This document shows, in pieces, positions 25,070 to 37,076 of a stretch of DNA of 64,000 nucleotides. The notes below the pieces were generated by a model. That model saw nothing but the letters and a program-made list of their open reading frames with translations. It did not search any database and was not told the origin of the DNA. A program made the translations under genes and the position numbers. The DNA comes from Rhynchosporium graminicola (taxonomy: Eukaryota > Ascomycota > Leotiomycetes > Helotiales > Ploettnerulaceae): contig FJUW01000081.1 in the NCBI GenBank assembly GCA_900074885.1, positions 1-64,000 of the forward strand. The letters are read 5' to 3'. Every line of letters begins with the position of its first letter. The first letter of the stretch is position 1.

Positions 25070-27356
25070 ATGTCTGAAGGAGAGAAGTATGATGTGCTGG
25101 AAAAAATAGGTCAGTCCTCGAATGCGCCTAGGTGTCGCAACAACTGATATATATTAGGACATGGATCCTTTGGGGTTATTCGAAAGGTGCGCAGGAAACA
25201 GGATGGGCAAATTCTTTGTCGCAAGGAAATCAATTATGTTCGGATGTCGCAAAAAGAACGAGAGCAGCTGCACGCCGAATTTGCGATTCTTTCCTCCCTT
25301 CGTCACCCGAACATCGTTGGATACTACCACAGAGAACATCTGAAGGCTTCTCAGGATCTACATCTATACATGGAATATTGTGGAAACGGAGATCTGGGGC
25401 GTGTGATCAAGGGCTTGCAGCTCAAGAAGCAACTTGCAGAGGAGGGTTTTGTATGGAGCATGTTCTCGCAACTTGTAACGGCTCTTTACAGATGTCACTA
25501 TGGTGTGGATCCTCCGGAAGTTGGCAGTAATGTAATGGGGTTGGGTAACTCAGCCAACCCCAAACAACCTGCGAGCGGTGTTATGATCTTACATCGTGAC
25601 TTGAAGCCAGAAAATGGTAAGTTACCTCCCTGCTTCAACACGATTGTATCTCACACCAATAGTGTTCCTTGGCGAAGACAACTCTGTTAAGCTGGGAGAC
25701 TTTGGTTTATCAAAACTTATGGCATCACACGACTTTGCTTCCACATACGTTGGCACACCCTTCTACATGTCACCCGAGATATGCGCAGCAGAACGGTACA
25801 CACTCAAATCCGATATTTGGTCGTTAGGGTGTATCATTTATGAACTGTGCTCCCGAGAGCCACCTTTCAATGCCAAATCACACTTTCAGCTTGTCCAGAA
25901 GATCAAGGAAGGCAAGGTTGCGCCACTTCCAGCCGTGTATTCGCCAGAACTCAATGCTGTGATCAAAGACTGCTTGAGGGTCAACCCGGACCGACGCCCA
26001 GATACAGCCTCTCTCTTGAACCTTCCCGTGGTAAAACTCATGAGAAAAGAGAAAGAAGTCGTCGAACTTGGAAGAATATTAAAGAACAAGGAGGAAACGG
26101 CTGCTAGGAAACTACAGGACGCTGAGAATAGACTCCGGAACGTTGAGGCTGACAAGGCCCAGATGCGTCAAGAGATCGAATCTACAGTACGAAGAGAGTG
26201 GGAGGTTAAGGCACAATTGGAGATCAATCGCCTGGTACAAGTCGAAATCGAGAGACTTCAAAAGAAGTTTGATCATGAAGTACAAGAGAAGGTAGAGCAC
26301 GAGGTGTCGAAACGGTCGAGTACCCAAAGTCATACTTCCACAAAAGAATTTCGGGGATCAGGTTCAATGGGTGCAAATGATATGCTTCGATCGTCTGTTG
26401 ACTCAATGGGTGATGACTTCCCTAATTCAACGGAGTTGACAGACTTATCCGTCGATTCGCCAGAACCTGTCAAAGCTCTCAAGAAGAGCACCCGAACACC
26501 ATTTGGTAGAGCTCAGACTATGTTTGCGGGAACACCTATGGATGTTGAAATGGCCGAACCATCACCAATCTCAATCGCCTCATTGTCATTATCACCTCGA
26601 CGCGGCGGCGCAACCAAAGCCCCAAGCACTGGACGAAACATCTTCGCCGCAGCTGCAGGAGCTGAGGCTCGATGGCAACCAACACTGCTCACTTCTGATG
26701 AATCTGATGATGATGATCTTCCACCGCTGCCCTCGCCAACTCGCCAACAAAAGTCATCGAAGAACCCTTTCAAATCCGCTGGCGCCCGACCGCCTTTGAT
26801 ATCGCAAAGGACAGCACCTATTCAGAAACAAGTCTCGCAGCCCAGCATTTTCGCTGCAGGAAAAGCCATCACAGCTCCATCACTCCCAACACTTTCTAGC
26901 GCGCCAGATTTACGGCCGCAATCCAGCCAAGCTGCTCTGAGAGAGCGAAGCAACTCACCAAATCGTCGGCTATCAAAGATCCCATCATCCACCAATCTCT
27001 TATCTCACGAAAATGCGCCAACCTCCCCACAGCGCAAGACAAGTCTCACCAAGAAGGCCTCTGGGACCGATGATCTCACCAAACTAGCGGTGAAGAACAA
27101 CATGGCCATCAAAGCCTCCAGTGTCGCAAACCTTGCACCCAAGGGACGAACGCTGGTCGAGCTAGCTCAAGCTCGAGCAGGTGGACGACCACTTTCAGAT
27201 ATCCCAGATGGAAACAGGAGTCCGGAACCCAAGGGCCGTGCATTTGCTGCTCGTATGGCGGATCGAGGAGGCGAGCCAACGGTCTGGGACCCGGAACGTG
27301 ATGAGATGCCAAGTCCTTTCTTGGTCAGGAATCGGCAGCCAATTCGAAGATTGTGA
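25070..27356 (+). CDS. nimA: NIMA-family mitotic serine/threonine kinase
   Basis: Three exons (25,070-25,109, 25,158-25,616, 25,663-27,356) encode 730 residues, close to Aspergillus NIMA. The tiny first exon ends within the glycine loop, and splicing restores GHGSFG (residues 14-19). Other landmarks are the catalytic Lys36, HRDLKPEN at 159-166 (split by intron 2 right after PEN), DFG at 179-181, and a GTPFYMSPE activation segment. The roughly 30-residue insert before the HRD loop is typical of fungal NIMA. After the kinase domain come a coiled coil (about 280-420) and a long Ser/Pro-rich basic tail. The family drives mitotic entry and acts at spindle pole body and nuclear pore. Intron 1 has the less common donor GTCAGT. 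Confidence 0.95.
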
Positions 27357-28138
27357 GATGTTGAGAGCGACGAATATAATGATCACAGCCTGAATTATTG
27401 AAGAAACGGGGCAATTGGGTGGGGAAGGGACTGGGGTCGGGATAAGGATGGGGTCTGAAAATCACACAAGAACAACTGTGGATGTTTCTTTTGTCAAGCA
27501 CGTATCATTGCATGAACGGTCGTGGGCGCCAATTACATGCCTAATCAGGAAGTTACTTTGCTTATTTACTTTCATTCTATCGGTCACAGAGTAAATTGGA
27601 GTCACGGGGATGTTGGCGTTTGGATAGGACTGGACTGCGGTACACGTTCTCCTCAACTATGGATAGCTGGTCTGGAATATGTTGTACTGTATTTGACTTA
27701 CCGTCTTCTCGACTGTAGGCAGTGTTCATGAGCGACGTGATGTATGTCGTATCAATTACTTGAAACCATACTCCCAGATCCATCAGGATTGTGACTTGAA
27801 GGTAAGCAATCTTTGCTTTTGGATATACTCAAACCTCAAGACTCTGCAGACTCTGTACGCTCTGCTAGGCGAATCCGTAAGGACTGTAATACAAATGAAA
27901 TGCTGCGCAAAAAAAGCTACCACCAATTGCAGGTAATGAAGAGCTATGACAATCTGTCTATCAAAACGTCCCGTTGAGGCACTGGCTGCCTCAGTACTTT
28001 TCAACAGAAAGTATTCGAAGGACCGCACAGAGCTCATTCGAAGGGAAATGCGCTTCTTCCAACAGATTTACACAGATACTGGCGATGGGGAAAACGTGAA
28101 CGGTTCTCTACCCCTCCCTTGAAGCCGACTATGCGTTC
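27357..28138. other. Intergenic, 3' flank of the NIMA gene
   Basis: No gene recognised. Open frames on both strands are short and lack start context or domains. Confidence 0.5.
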
Positions 28139-28560
28139 TTGTTGCACGTCGCATGATTTGTTTACTTTCTTTACCAACCTATGAAAGCTGTCAATGCTCA
28201 ATCAGAGCATATAGAAAAAGTGAAATCTTCTCTACTCACCGCTTAGATCAAGATATTCGTTTTGTTGCACGTCGCATGATTTGTTTACTCTCTTTACCGA
28301 CCTATCAACGCTATCTATGTATCAACAGAGTACATAGAAAAGGTGAACTCCTTCTCCTCTACACCTCGCTTAGATAGACCAGTTTTTGTTTTGTTGCACA
28401 TCGTATGGTTTATTCACTTCCGGTAACGGGACATCTCTTGTACAGACTAAAAGTGGAGCAAGAACGCTCAAAGCCCGAAGGGCCGAAGGGGGGGGAGTGA
28501 AAGCTGCTTTTCTCTTCCCTTCCTCTAGTTTTTTTGCACGTCGCAGGCTTATCGACTTCG
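28139..28560 (+). repeat. Decaying tandem repeat, four starts, period about 123-140 bp
   Basis: The motif TTGTTGCACGTCGCATGATT starts at 28,139 and 28,262, then in diverged form at 28,391 (GCACATCGTATGGTT) and 28,531 (TTTTGCACGTCGCAGG). The first two units are alike throughout, including a conserved tail around ATAGAAAA-GGTGAA and CGCTTAGAT. Each of these two units has a small inverted repeat in the same place: ATGCTC/GAGCAT in unit 1 and CTATGTA/TACATAG in unit 2. CA and TG are not depleted, so the array escaped RIP. Function unknown. Confidence 0.85.
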
Positions 28561-29140
28561 CTCATTGAACTAACTGTATGTACACTTCGCTAGTGAGATT
28601 CAGAGCTGGGATTGAAGTGAAGGAAGGGCTGAAGATGAGACGTGTCAAATTCTGTAGAGAGAGTTATGGAGGATGAGGTGGTATCTACAGCTAGTTTGAA
28701 AGATTAAAGCATGTCCTAGCATTCAATTTATTAACATACAAGCTATATCTATGGTCTAGTCTAGTAAGATGACATACGTCGAGTCTGATTAAACAAAGCA
28801 AGCGAGGATATCGCGGGAGTTGTTATGAAATGTGGGTTTGAGAATACTCCGTTCGACACACTCAAAAGATTTATGCATAGATTGATAGATTCTAGATTAC
28901 TAGGCAAGCACGTGTAGTGATGTAGCCCAGACACAATCGAAGTGTATTTAATTTGCCTTACCACGAGTGAAAGATGTTTGGTGCATGACCACACTAAAGT
29001 CTCGAGCAAGTAACACAGTGTGGGGATACATAAGATGGGAGCCCAAAAACACCATATAGATGTCGGGGAAACATTTCAGTCATATAAGTCATGATTACCG
29101 GTATCAACAGAGTTCTCCTTCATCCACCATGAATTTCTCA
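28561..29140. other. Intergenic, 3' flank of the Rab escort protein gene
   Basis: No gene recognised. Moderately AT-rich with short frames only. Confidence 0.5.
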
Positions 29141-30937
29141 TCAAAAGTCCTCAGTAGGCTCATCGTCATCATAAGCATTCATTCCCTCCCTGTCCTCGAA
29201 GCGCATGAAGGTTGCCTCTTCTACATCGCCAACCACCTTTCTCCATTGAGCCTCAACCTCATCGAGTATACCATCATTAAAGGCTAAGTCAAGAGAAGCA
29301 TATAAAGGTTCCGAAGCGGTAGTAGTAATCTTAGAAGATTGTCGTTGTTCGTAGTAAAGACTATACAACAGTTCCGCGTCTTCTTGAGCTGTCTGGAGAA
29401 AGGTCGACAGAGCCTTGCCGATGAGCTCCTTGCTGATATCCGAATATAAGGTCGTTGCGTAGAGAATGCCTGAGAATATGGTTAGCCATCTTGTAAGAGA
29501 CGTGAGTACAGAACGGATGTTTGGAGGATGAGGAGCATTATCAGAATTTAAACATTTGTCGTCAAGAGGATCAGACAATGTAGATAAGTATTTAGAAGTT
29601 GGATCATCATTTAATGCATTCAGTATGAGTATTGAGAAAGAGGGAATACTAACATTGACCACTTGGACATTCGCCTGTCTCGCTTGAATGTACCATGATG
29701 TAGATCGGGTTGAGTTGAGGCATCGATGCTATCGTAAGAGTGTGAGGTGGGATAACCATAACCGAGACAGCAGCAAGTGGCGAGCCTTCGACAGTACTCT
29801 TGAACAAGTAGCTCAGAGGCGACGATACAATCGCTATAGCCTTGGAGACCTGTCTAGCATCAGAGACTGCCACATCGTCTGTCTCGATCAGGTGCTGAGT
29901 CGTGACCACTTCCCCATTAGTAAGATGGACTTGGGTGCGCTGTTTGATATCTTCGGTATCTTCGGTACCTGCGACAACCGTCTTCACTCCCGTACCAAGA
30001 ACGTACACACCGCCTCCGACAGCCCCAGCTCGACAGGCGACTTGAGATATCTCAGCACCACCACCCCACTTAGGTACTACAGCGCCAAACCCAGGTCCGA
30101 AGACACCTAGTGAGGTGAGATGACGTGCTATCCGAGGCAGAGCCCATTGGACCTTAGTCTTGTCTGGAGGATTGAGAGACAGGGTGAGAGCCGCGATGAC
30201 CGTCTGCAGGCTTTGTGGGAATTGAAACTGTGACGAGAGGAAACCTGCCAGTCCACTATCACTGTATGACTGCCAGGTCTCAGGTTGGTTCTCGTAGTCG
30301 ACCACAAACTTCAAGAACTTCATCAAGCTTCTCTTTGCGCGATTATCAATGCTCTTGTCCTGGAAGATATCCTCACGACCGCTGGGCAGACGCTTTAATG
30401 CCGAGCCAGCTTCTCCGTCAAGGATCCACCAGTTCCCTACTGCTTGGAACTCCAGTTGGCGATAAACTTTCGACGATACAAGCTGAGAAAGAAGCTTGGA
30501 CTTGGTGTATATTATTTGAGCCGAGAGTGTAAGGGTGTAGGCTCGTGAGAACGAGAGCTGTCTTGTTTCCTGCGAAGGTTCACCAGTTGTCTTCCACAAC
30601 GAGGCATTTCGAAATGTTTTGAAGGCGTCTACGTGTATCAGCCCCAATTCAAACTTCAAGCTTTGATTGCATGGCACATACCTCCATTGACCTTCTCTAC
30701 CCATTCATCTACCTCTTGCAAGCTGAAAGCAGCTTCCGCGCCGCCATAGTACTCGTTCTGATCGACGTGAAGGACCTTTTTATCTGAACGGGACAGGGCT
30801 CTTCATAGACAGCTAGGTCAGTCAGAGATGATCCATGATACCGTGCCAGAGTCAGAAGCTCACAAAGCAAGCAGAGAATGCTGCAATCCCGTACCGGATA
30901 TCACAAGATCCCATTTGGTATCGCTAATTGATTCCAT
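29141..30937 (-). CDS. mrs6: Rab escort protein (Rab geranylgeranyltransferase component A, Mrs6/REP)
   Basis: Exons 30,937-30,864, 30,800-30,682 and 30,628 onward give an N-terminus with WDLVISGTGLQHSLLALALS and HVDQNEYYGG, the GDI/REP signature. SKVYRQLEFQAVG and the GGAEISQVACRAGAVGGGVYVLG-like segment follow, and then VHSSETGECPSGQ. REP presents newly made Rab GTPases to the geranylgeranyl transferase and delivers them to membranes. After GQ the frame hits TAG (29,651-29,649), while the next frame stays open to 29,141 with a plausible REP C-terminus ending in an acidic tail. No GT-AG intron repairs this; a single extra base near 29,654 would. With that base ignored the protein is about 559 residues, normal for fungal REP. 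It could be a sequencing error or a true lesion. Confidence 0.85.
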
Positions 30938-31902
30938 AGTAAGAGAAAAACGGCGTTCAGAAAGGAAATGTATAGGGAGCGGGTCTTGGAGAACGAGATT
31001 GATATCGCTAGCCTTGGTCTAGTCTCTATTAAGACTAGACTTTCAGCTCGGTAATGTTGAAATGTTTCTCGCCTGAGAATTTTCGAAAATTTATCCCCCC
31101 AACCACCTTCACAATTCTGACTTTCAAAAGAGACTTGTGTGTGTGAGATACCTTTCATTAGGAATCTCGATTGTTGGACGGCAGAGCTATTAAGCGTCCC
31201 GTATCTACTACTCTAGAATCACAGATATGAAAGAGTAGTTCGAAGTGGATGATACATACCGAATCAATTTGCTACCGAAGCAGTGCAATCCTTGACAATC
31301 TAATCGCGGATTAGAGCTCATTGGGCTCCGACGTCGAGGAGAAACTGGGGTTTCAACGGAGTTGTTTTCGGGTTATGAATGATTGCGGTACATGCTATCC
31401 TTCTCGCCATGTAATCTGGCAAGCCGCGAAACAACCTAATATGATATTATCCTCAAACATTTTTGACCTCACCCCTAAGTCTGGTACCTATGAAGGTACA
31501 CAGTGACATAGGCCAGTTCACTGAATAATCGTCCGTGAGTCTCTCTCTCAACCTTGCTTCGAAAAAATTCACATTTGATAGCCCTTTTCCTGGCAACTTT
31601 TTCTTCTTTCCCAGATCTCCAGAGCTGATATGCTTCGCATGGCATGCAACGTTATGGCTGGCTAAGTTTGTGGGCATCCTAAAACTGCCCGGTAAATCTC
31701 AAGAATACAAGACTAGCCAAGCATCGTCCATGCAATATAAGATCCATCATTGCCTATGAGAAAAATATATCGAGAAAGCAATCGCTACCTAGGCTGGGTA
31801 TCTATTTACAATGCACTTCCCGATCACAAATTACAGATATAGGTATCATCACTATCCACATAACCACCCATCCTATAACACCAACCCAAAGAGACCTATC
31901 GC
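30938..31902. other. Intergenic between Rab escort protein start and ferric reductase stop
   Basis: This holds the promoter and leader of the Rab escort gene and the 3' flank of the upstream reductase gene, both on the minus strand. No further gene seen. Confidence 0.5.
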
Positions 31903-34671
31903 TCATATAGCATAATTCTCCGTATGTAGAAAAATTTCATCCTTGCTATCATCACCCCAGATGTCCGCCTGCAGCCTCGCAACCGTATTCGCAACATCAA
32001 CACGCATACTCGGCGGTCCACACACAAAGACACACGTCCGGCGTCCAAAAATGCCTTTCCCATCTGCTCCTCCAGTCGCCATCTCCTTCAACATGTACCC
32101 GAGGTCTGGGCGGCCGTATTCCGTCGACCAGCCTTCCTTCTTCTTGGCACCTACGAAAGCGAAACGCATCAGGTTCTTCTGGAATTCTGTGGGTGTCGTT
32201 GGGAAGCCGAAGTCGAAGGTTGAAGATGCGGGTTTGGTCGGGATTTGGATTTGCAGATCGGACGACCTTTGCCGCGTGTGCGCTGGCTCGGGATGTGTTG
32301 GGACTGCTGAGGTGGATGGTGCGTAGTTATTTGGGGGAGGCGCGAACGCGGATTGTGCTGGTGGGAAAGATTCTGTGGGGAGGTAAGATGCTGGCCGTGA
32401 GTCGGCTGACATATAAGAAGCCGGTCTGTAGGAATTTGGAGGAGTTGGCCCTGGTGGTGGCGATGGGTAGTTTTGCGGGTTATATGTGCTGTTGCTGAGT
32501 CTGCTCGGAGAAGGAGGCGCGAATTGGAAGTGTGGAGCATCGAGCCGGGGCGATGGTGCTGGGAAGTGGAAATCTCCTGGACGGAGCGAGGGAGAGAGGT
32601 ATTTATGGGTCGCCTCGTGGCTGTCCACCTCAGATGCTGGTGAAGAAATCATTGAAGCTCGCTTCTCCTTTCCCTCAAGCTTCTTGAGAGCGTTCTCCCT
32701 GAGTGCCTGTTTGGGAGGCGGAGGGAAGAATGTTGTAGGTGGTGGTGGGAACACTTTGTGTTGTAGGTGTTTCTGTTGAGGGAGAGAAGTAATGGCATCT
32801 TCATCCTCGTGCCTGAGTTCTCTTTCGCGCTCTTCGTCACCTTGAGCTTCATCTCGGATAAATTGCGAATTTCTCTTTGATGCAATCCCAGCGACGAACC
32901 CATCTAGCTTGTCATGGAAAATCGTGCTTATAGGTCTAGGTGCTCGCTCGCTCATGCCGACTCTCGACTGTCTCTTCGCAGCTGTGACATAGAACTGGCA
33001 GGTAACGGTATCCGGAGGAGCGTATTCTCTACAAATCCGAAGCTCCTCTCTGAACCAGTCCATGGCCTCTAATCTCTTCAGAGCCCAGACAACCTCGATC
33101 TTCTTAGTCACTGCCTTTCCGTCTCTCATCCTCTTAATGAGATTGAGTAGCTGTGAGACGATAGCTGTGATGCCACTGCCTCCAGCAAACAGGATGACTG
33201 TATCGAAAGCAGCCAGTTCTCGTTGCATACCACCATATGGGCCTTCTAAGTATGCGCGATAGGTCTTGAATGGACCTTTCTCTATCGCAGTCTCCAGCAC
33301 CCTTCTTGTGAAGCCTTCGAATGGCCGGAATACAAGTGTGCAATCTCTGTAGAGATCACCGTACTCCGAGGGGAAATCTTCGCTACAAAGCGACGAGATT
33401 GTGAAAGGATGATTCTCGAAGACCGAGATTCCAGGCATTCTGAGGTAGACATATTGCCCTGGTCTCCAGGTCATTTGAGTGGGAATCGTGACTTTGATTG
33501 CATTCTCGGCCATAAGGGTAACAGCAGCTTCATCTCCAATCAACCATGCGTTTCTCCATGGCTTCATCCAATTTAGGTTGAAGACTCGAACAAAGTATGA
33601 AAGGGCCCAAATGGTGACAGTAGCATATAAGTAGTCCCAAGAGGTGATATAGTTCTTGCAGTGCCAAAATAGTAGAGCAACATAAGCGACCGCTACAGGG
33701 GTGTGCAGCACGACGAATAGTTCGTATGCAAGCGATCTCAGGAACGGTAAGGAGGCAATGCAAAGCCACCCCAGAGGTACCAGGCATGCGATTCCTGAGC
33801 CATAGATGACGCCACTGCCGGCTGGGAACATTTTGTCATAGACCTCCATACCACCATCCTTCCAGACAGGCTGGACGTAAAACGGAATGGCGTGGACCAG
33901 AGACAGAAATAAACACAAGTAACCACCCCATCGGTGGAAGACGCCGAGTCGTTCGTGACCAATCCCGGTGATCATGGTGATGAGATTGGCCTTCATACTT
34001 GTGGCAACAATCCATGGAGTCATTGCGATTGCAATCATGCCAGCCCGGATTGCGAGAGGTGGAGATCCGAATCGGATGCTTTGCCAGAAAAGCGGTTGTG
34101 GCAAGAAGCAGTACAAAGTCACAAATGCCGTCGCAATGACTAGAATACCAATGACAGCTAAAGATGGAAAGCTGAGAATGGTTCTCTTCCTCCACTTTAT
34201 ATCGGGTACCGGTCGATAAAAGATCCATCTGAACAGAGCTAGGGTGTCATTAACGACACCAAAGGACGACCAGTGTGATTGTCCCCTTGTGAGTACAAAT
34301 GACTTCTCGTCGGTACCCCGAGGGAAGAGTTGTTGCGCGGTTCCTCCAGACTCGATGTTTCCCATCGCATAATCCGAATCGGGCGAGTAGGTGACCATGT
34401 GTTGTTGCACCTCGTGCTTGTGCATTGCTTGCCTGATCTTGTCGGTCCAGAGGTGATAGCATCTTGTAATGCCTACAAGCACTACTAGAGTCGCGCAGAA
34501 GTAGGTCCATCCCAAGGCGTACTTCCCAGATTGTTTCCAAGGATCGACTGTATTTGCTTCTATTAATCCGAGTGGACTCGTTGGTGTGAGGGGTATGCTG
34601 ATTCGTTTCGCGAGCCCTGCGAGTGTTCGGGAACCAGCCCTCGCCGCAGGCACATATCCAGAATCAAACAT
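31903..34671 (-). CDS. Ferric reductase/NADPH-oxidase-like transmembrane flavocytochrome
   Basis: A single exon of 922 residues from ATG to stop. Membrane segments lie at about 51-70, 168-190, 209-232, 250-265, 288-305, 320-337 and 345-362. Two histidine pairs with 13 residues between them (H246/H260 and H323/H337) are the bis-haem ligands. FAD-binding HPFTISS is at 421-427; NADPH-binding GPYGG (477-481), GGSGIT (497-502) and CGPP (884-887) follow. It therefore should pass electrons from NADPH through FAD and haem across the plasma or a vacuolar membrane, usually to Fe3+ or Cu2+. Unusually, about 280 residues (567-845), charged then Pro/Ser-rich, are inserted inside the NAD domain. Family assignment is secure; substrate is not. 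Confidence 0.93.
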   Translation of the reverse strand: MFDSGYVPAARAGSRTLAGLAKRISIPLTPTSPLGLIEANTVDPWKQSGKYALGWTYFCATLVVLVGITRCYHLWTDKIRQAMHKHEVQQHMVTYSPDSDYAMGNIESGGTAQQLFPRGTDEKSFVLTRGQSHWSSFGVVNDTLALFRWIFYRPVPDIKWRKRTILSFPSLAVIGILVIATAFVTLYCFLPQPLFWQSIRFGSPPLAIRAGMIAIAMTPWIVATSMKANLITMITGIGHERLGVFHRWGGYLCLFLSLVHAIPFYVQPVWKDGGMEVYDKMFPAGSGVIYGSGIACLVPLGWLCIASLPFLRSLAYELFVVLHTPVAVAYVALLFWHCKNYITSWDYLYATVTIWALSYFVRVFNLNWMKPWRNAWLIGDEAAVTLMAENAIKVTIPTQMTWRPGQYVYLRMPGISVFENHPFTISSLCSEDFPSEYGDLYRDCTLVFRPFEGFTRRVLETAIEKGPFKTYRAYLEGPYGGMQRELAAFDTVILFAGGSGITAIVSQLLNLIKRMRDGKAVTKKIEVVWALKRLEAMDWFREELRICREYAPPDTVTCQFYVTAAKRQSRVGMSERAPRPISTIFHDKLDGFVAGIASKRNSQFIRDEAQGDEERERELRHEDEDAITSLPQQKHLQHKVFPPPPTTFFPPPPKQALRENALKKLEGKEKRASMISSPASEVDSHEATHKYLSPSLRPGDFHFPAPSPRLDAPHFQFAPPSPSRLSNSTYNPQNYPSPPPGPTPPNSYRPASYMSADSRPASYLPTESFPPAQSAFAPPPNNYAPSTSAVPTHPEPAHTRQRSSDLQIQIPTKPASSTFDFGFPTTPTEFQKNLMRFAFVGAKKKEGWSTEYGRPDLGYMLKEMATGGADGKGIFGRRTCVFVCGPPSMRVDVANTVARLQADIWGDDSKDEIFLHTENYAI

Positions 34672-37076
34672 TGTGGCAATTGCTGCTTTCTGAGGTCAGA
34701 TTTTCTGTCTGATTTTGAAATCCAGGGCGAAAGACGAGTGCCGGTGGCCTGAGAATTGTTGTCAGCTTACTACAACGATTACAAAGAACCTTACTTTTCG
34801 CACCTTCAACGTGGTCGGACAGGCTTAGATTACTGGATCAAACGACTGATTCCACGGATATCCACTCATCCATTCGTAGTAAGATATTGTGTAGATGCGC
34901 TCAGAATTGTCAAATTTCCCAAGGCGATTGACCTAAGGAATACCAGACTCCTCAATTAATACAATGTCATAGAGAGCGAATAAAGGCAAGAAGTGCACAA
35001 TTGATCAAGACTGGTACGTCAGCACCAACTAATGTACAAAGAGTGTCACACACGAACAGAGAGGCGACGGCTAATATGTATATGGTGGTCGATGAGGTGT
35101 GGGGAATTCGGCCAGCTTCAAGTAGGACGACCTTTGGAGCAAGTTCCTGCGGGTGGAGATCGGCCTTTCGCAGCCGCTGAGTCTGTTGCTTTGTTCGATA
35201 GCGATATGCCTGTCAAAACTGTTCACATCTGGAAGAGCCACTTAGGATGCCTTTGGCGTCCTTAGGGCCTAGCAGGAGGTTGGCGAGATGTAGAAATGGA
35301 GGGTCGGCGGTTCAGGGCGAGTCTATATTGGCCCTGGACCCCAAGTGCCAATGCCTGGCTTATCAAAGCGCTAGTGATATAGCTGCCGTTGTCGTGCATG
35401 CGTGTGGATTTTGGACGTGCGTGTATACATCCAGAATCGCAGGTCGTCCGTTTGATCAAAGAAAGCGGAAGAGTTGTTCTTAGAATTCTCGAAGAAAGAC
35501 AGATACACAACGAAGAATTATTTACAGCAGTAAACGTGGAACTCAGAGACAGATCAAAAGTAGGTTTCAGCAATGTCAATGAACGACTCCGAGGTACATG
35601 TAATCGTGGGTAAAATGCGGTCAAGGCATGAAGAGGATTGATAGTCTTGGCCAGCACCTGAGAGGACTAGTAAATGTTCGTTCTCGTACTTGCATTGCAG
35701 TATGACGAATCAGCGATCGAAAGCGGCAAAAGGCCGCTGTGATAACCTTGAAGCTATGGACCAATACGGTGGCAGAAAAGCATGTTCGTCGTCGTTCACT
35801 GCGTGCAGGACGGCGGTAACCTGATGTTGATGATTCGTCCAATGTTCTTCGCTTAAGCTGTACCCCTGAGATGTGAACGGACCGAAGCCGCTGAGCTCCC
35901 GCTCGAGCCATTCAGAAGCTTGATCCCAGGACATTACGACCGCCCCAGCATACATCTTGTGTAACTTGACTTCAAGTTCGAGCACATTGGGTGTTCGGCA
36001 TGTTGCCATTTCCCTTGCAGACATGGATAATAACCGAGCATTGCACATGTAATTGGACGGAACGTGACGATTGGTCGACTGTGACGATTACATAGAATCT
36101 CAGAATCACATTGAGCATCGGAAGGAAGCGCTGTCATTCGTGAAGGTTGCGAGCTGATCAAGTCTTGTATGAATCAAAGGTCATTGCTTTCCTTATCACA
36201 GAGGTAAATAATGTACGACATTCAGTCGGGACTGAGTAAGAATCCGAAGAAATGACAATGGCCGCATTGCGGCACTTGCTGATTCAACTACTAGGCGGGC
36301 TAATGTGAAACCCAGCAAACAGCCTCCAAGGCACAGAAACATGCATACTCTTGTGATTAAACGGCCTAGGAGAAGTGGCAAAGCTCTGTTTCCCCTCGGC
36401 AGATCCACGCAGGCTGGTAAAGAAATGATGTAAACACGACTGCGTCTACTGGAATGTTTAGCTGATATTTGAAGCATTGTATTGTGCCACCATTACAATC
36501 TCAGGCTTGGATAACGAAAGCTCAGCAAACTTGTTGAGGAATAGCCTGATCGCAAGCAACAGAACATTCCTAGGATATAACGCGTCAATAGTCGAACTGA
36601 AAGCAAGCACGTTCTGTGGAGGGACTCCTCATATAATTTGATTGCAGTAACAGCAAACACTTCGATTCCAAGCATTGCTAAAAACAAAAAGCCACAAGGC
36701 GGTGCTGCTCGCTGGATTCCAGCACAGCTACGGAGCAGTGAGCTGGCTAAATTGACATGTAAAGCAAGATACGTAGATTTACTGTAGTTTTCAATTGGCA
36801 AGAACAAATGCAGAGTTTCTCAAGCTGAATTTCAACATCATGTCGAAATTGGTTGTCGTTAATCTGAAGTGAAATATATACAGAAAGTTGGAGCTCAGAT
36901 GTTTTTTACACTCAGCTCAGCCTCGCATCATAGCCTGGCTCAAGCTTGCTTTTGAGCTCTTCTTATTGGCTGAACACACCCGCGGGTACATCCGACTTTA
37001 GCTCAATTCTGAAAGTAAATATCAGCTTCAACAAAAATTGCCTTGGGAAAGTTTGCTCATCATAAAACCTCGTAAA
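34672..37076. other. Intergenic between divergent reductase and Rrp43 genes
   Basis: About 2.4 kb of normal composition. Several open frames (for example minus 35,262-35,657 and 35,710-36,048) overlap each other and show no domain or convincing codon pattern. I see no gene. Confidence 0.5.

Noticed and set aside
28139..28560. CRISPR-like array
   Set aside because: Units are over 120 bp, similar throughout, and decay in order; no short-repeat/unique-spacer pattern, and the genome is eukaryotic.
35262..36048. Minus-strand frames in the reductase-Rrp43 gap
   Set aside because: Low-complexity Ser/Leu/Arg-rich and mutually overlapping; no homolog recognised.
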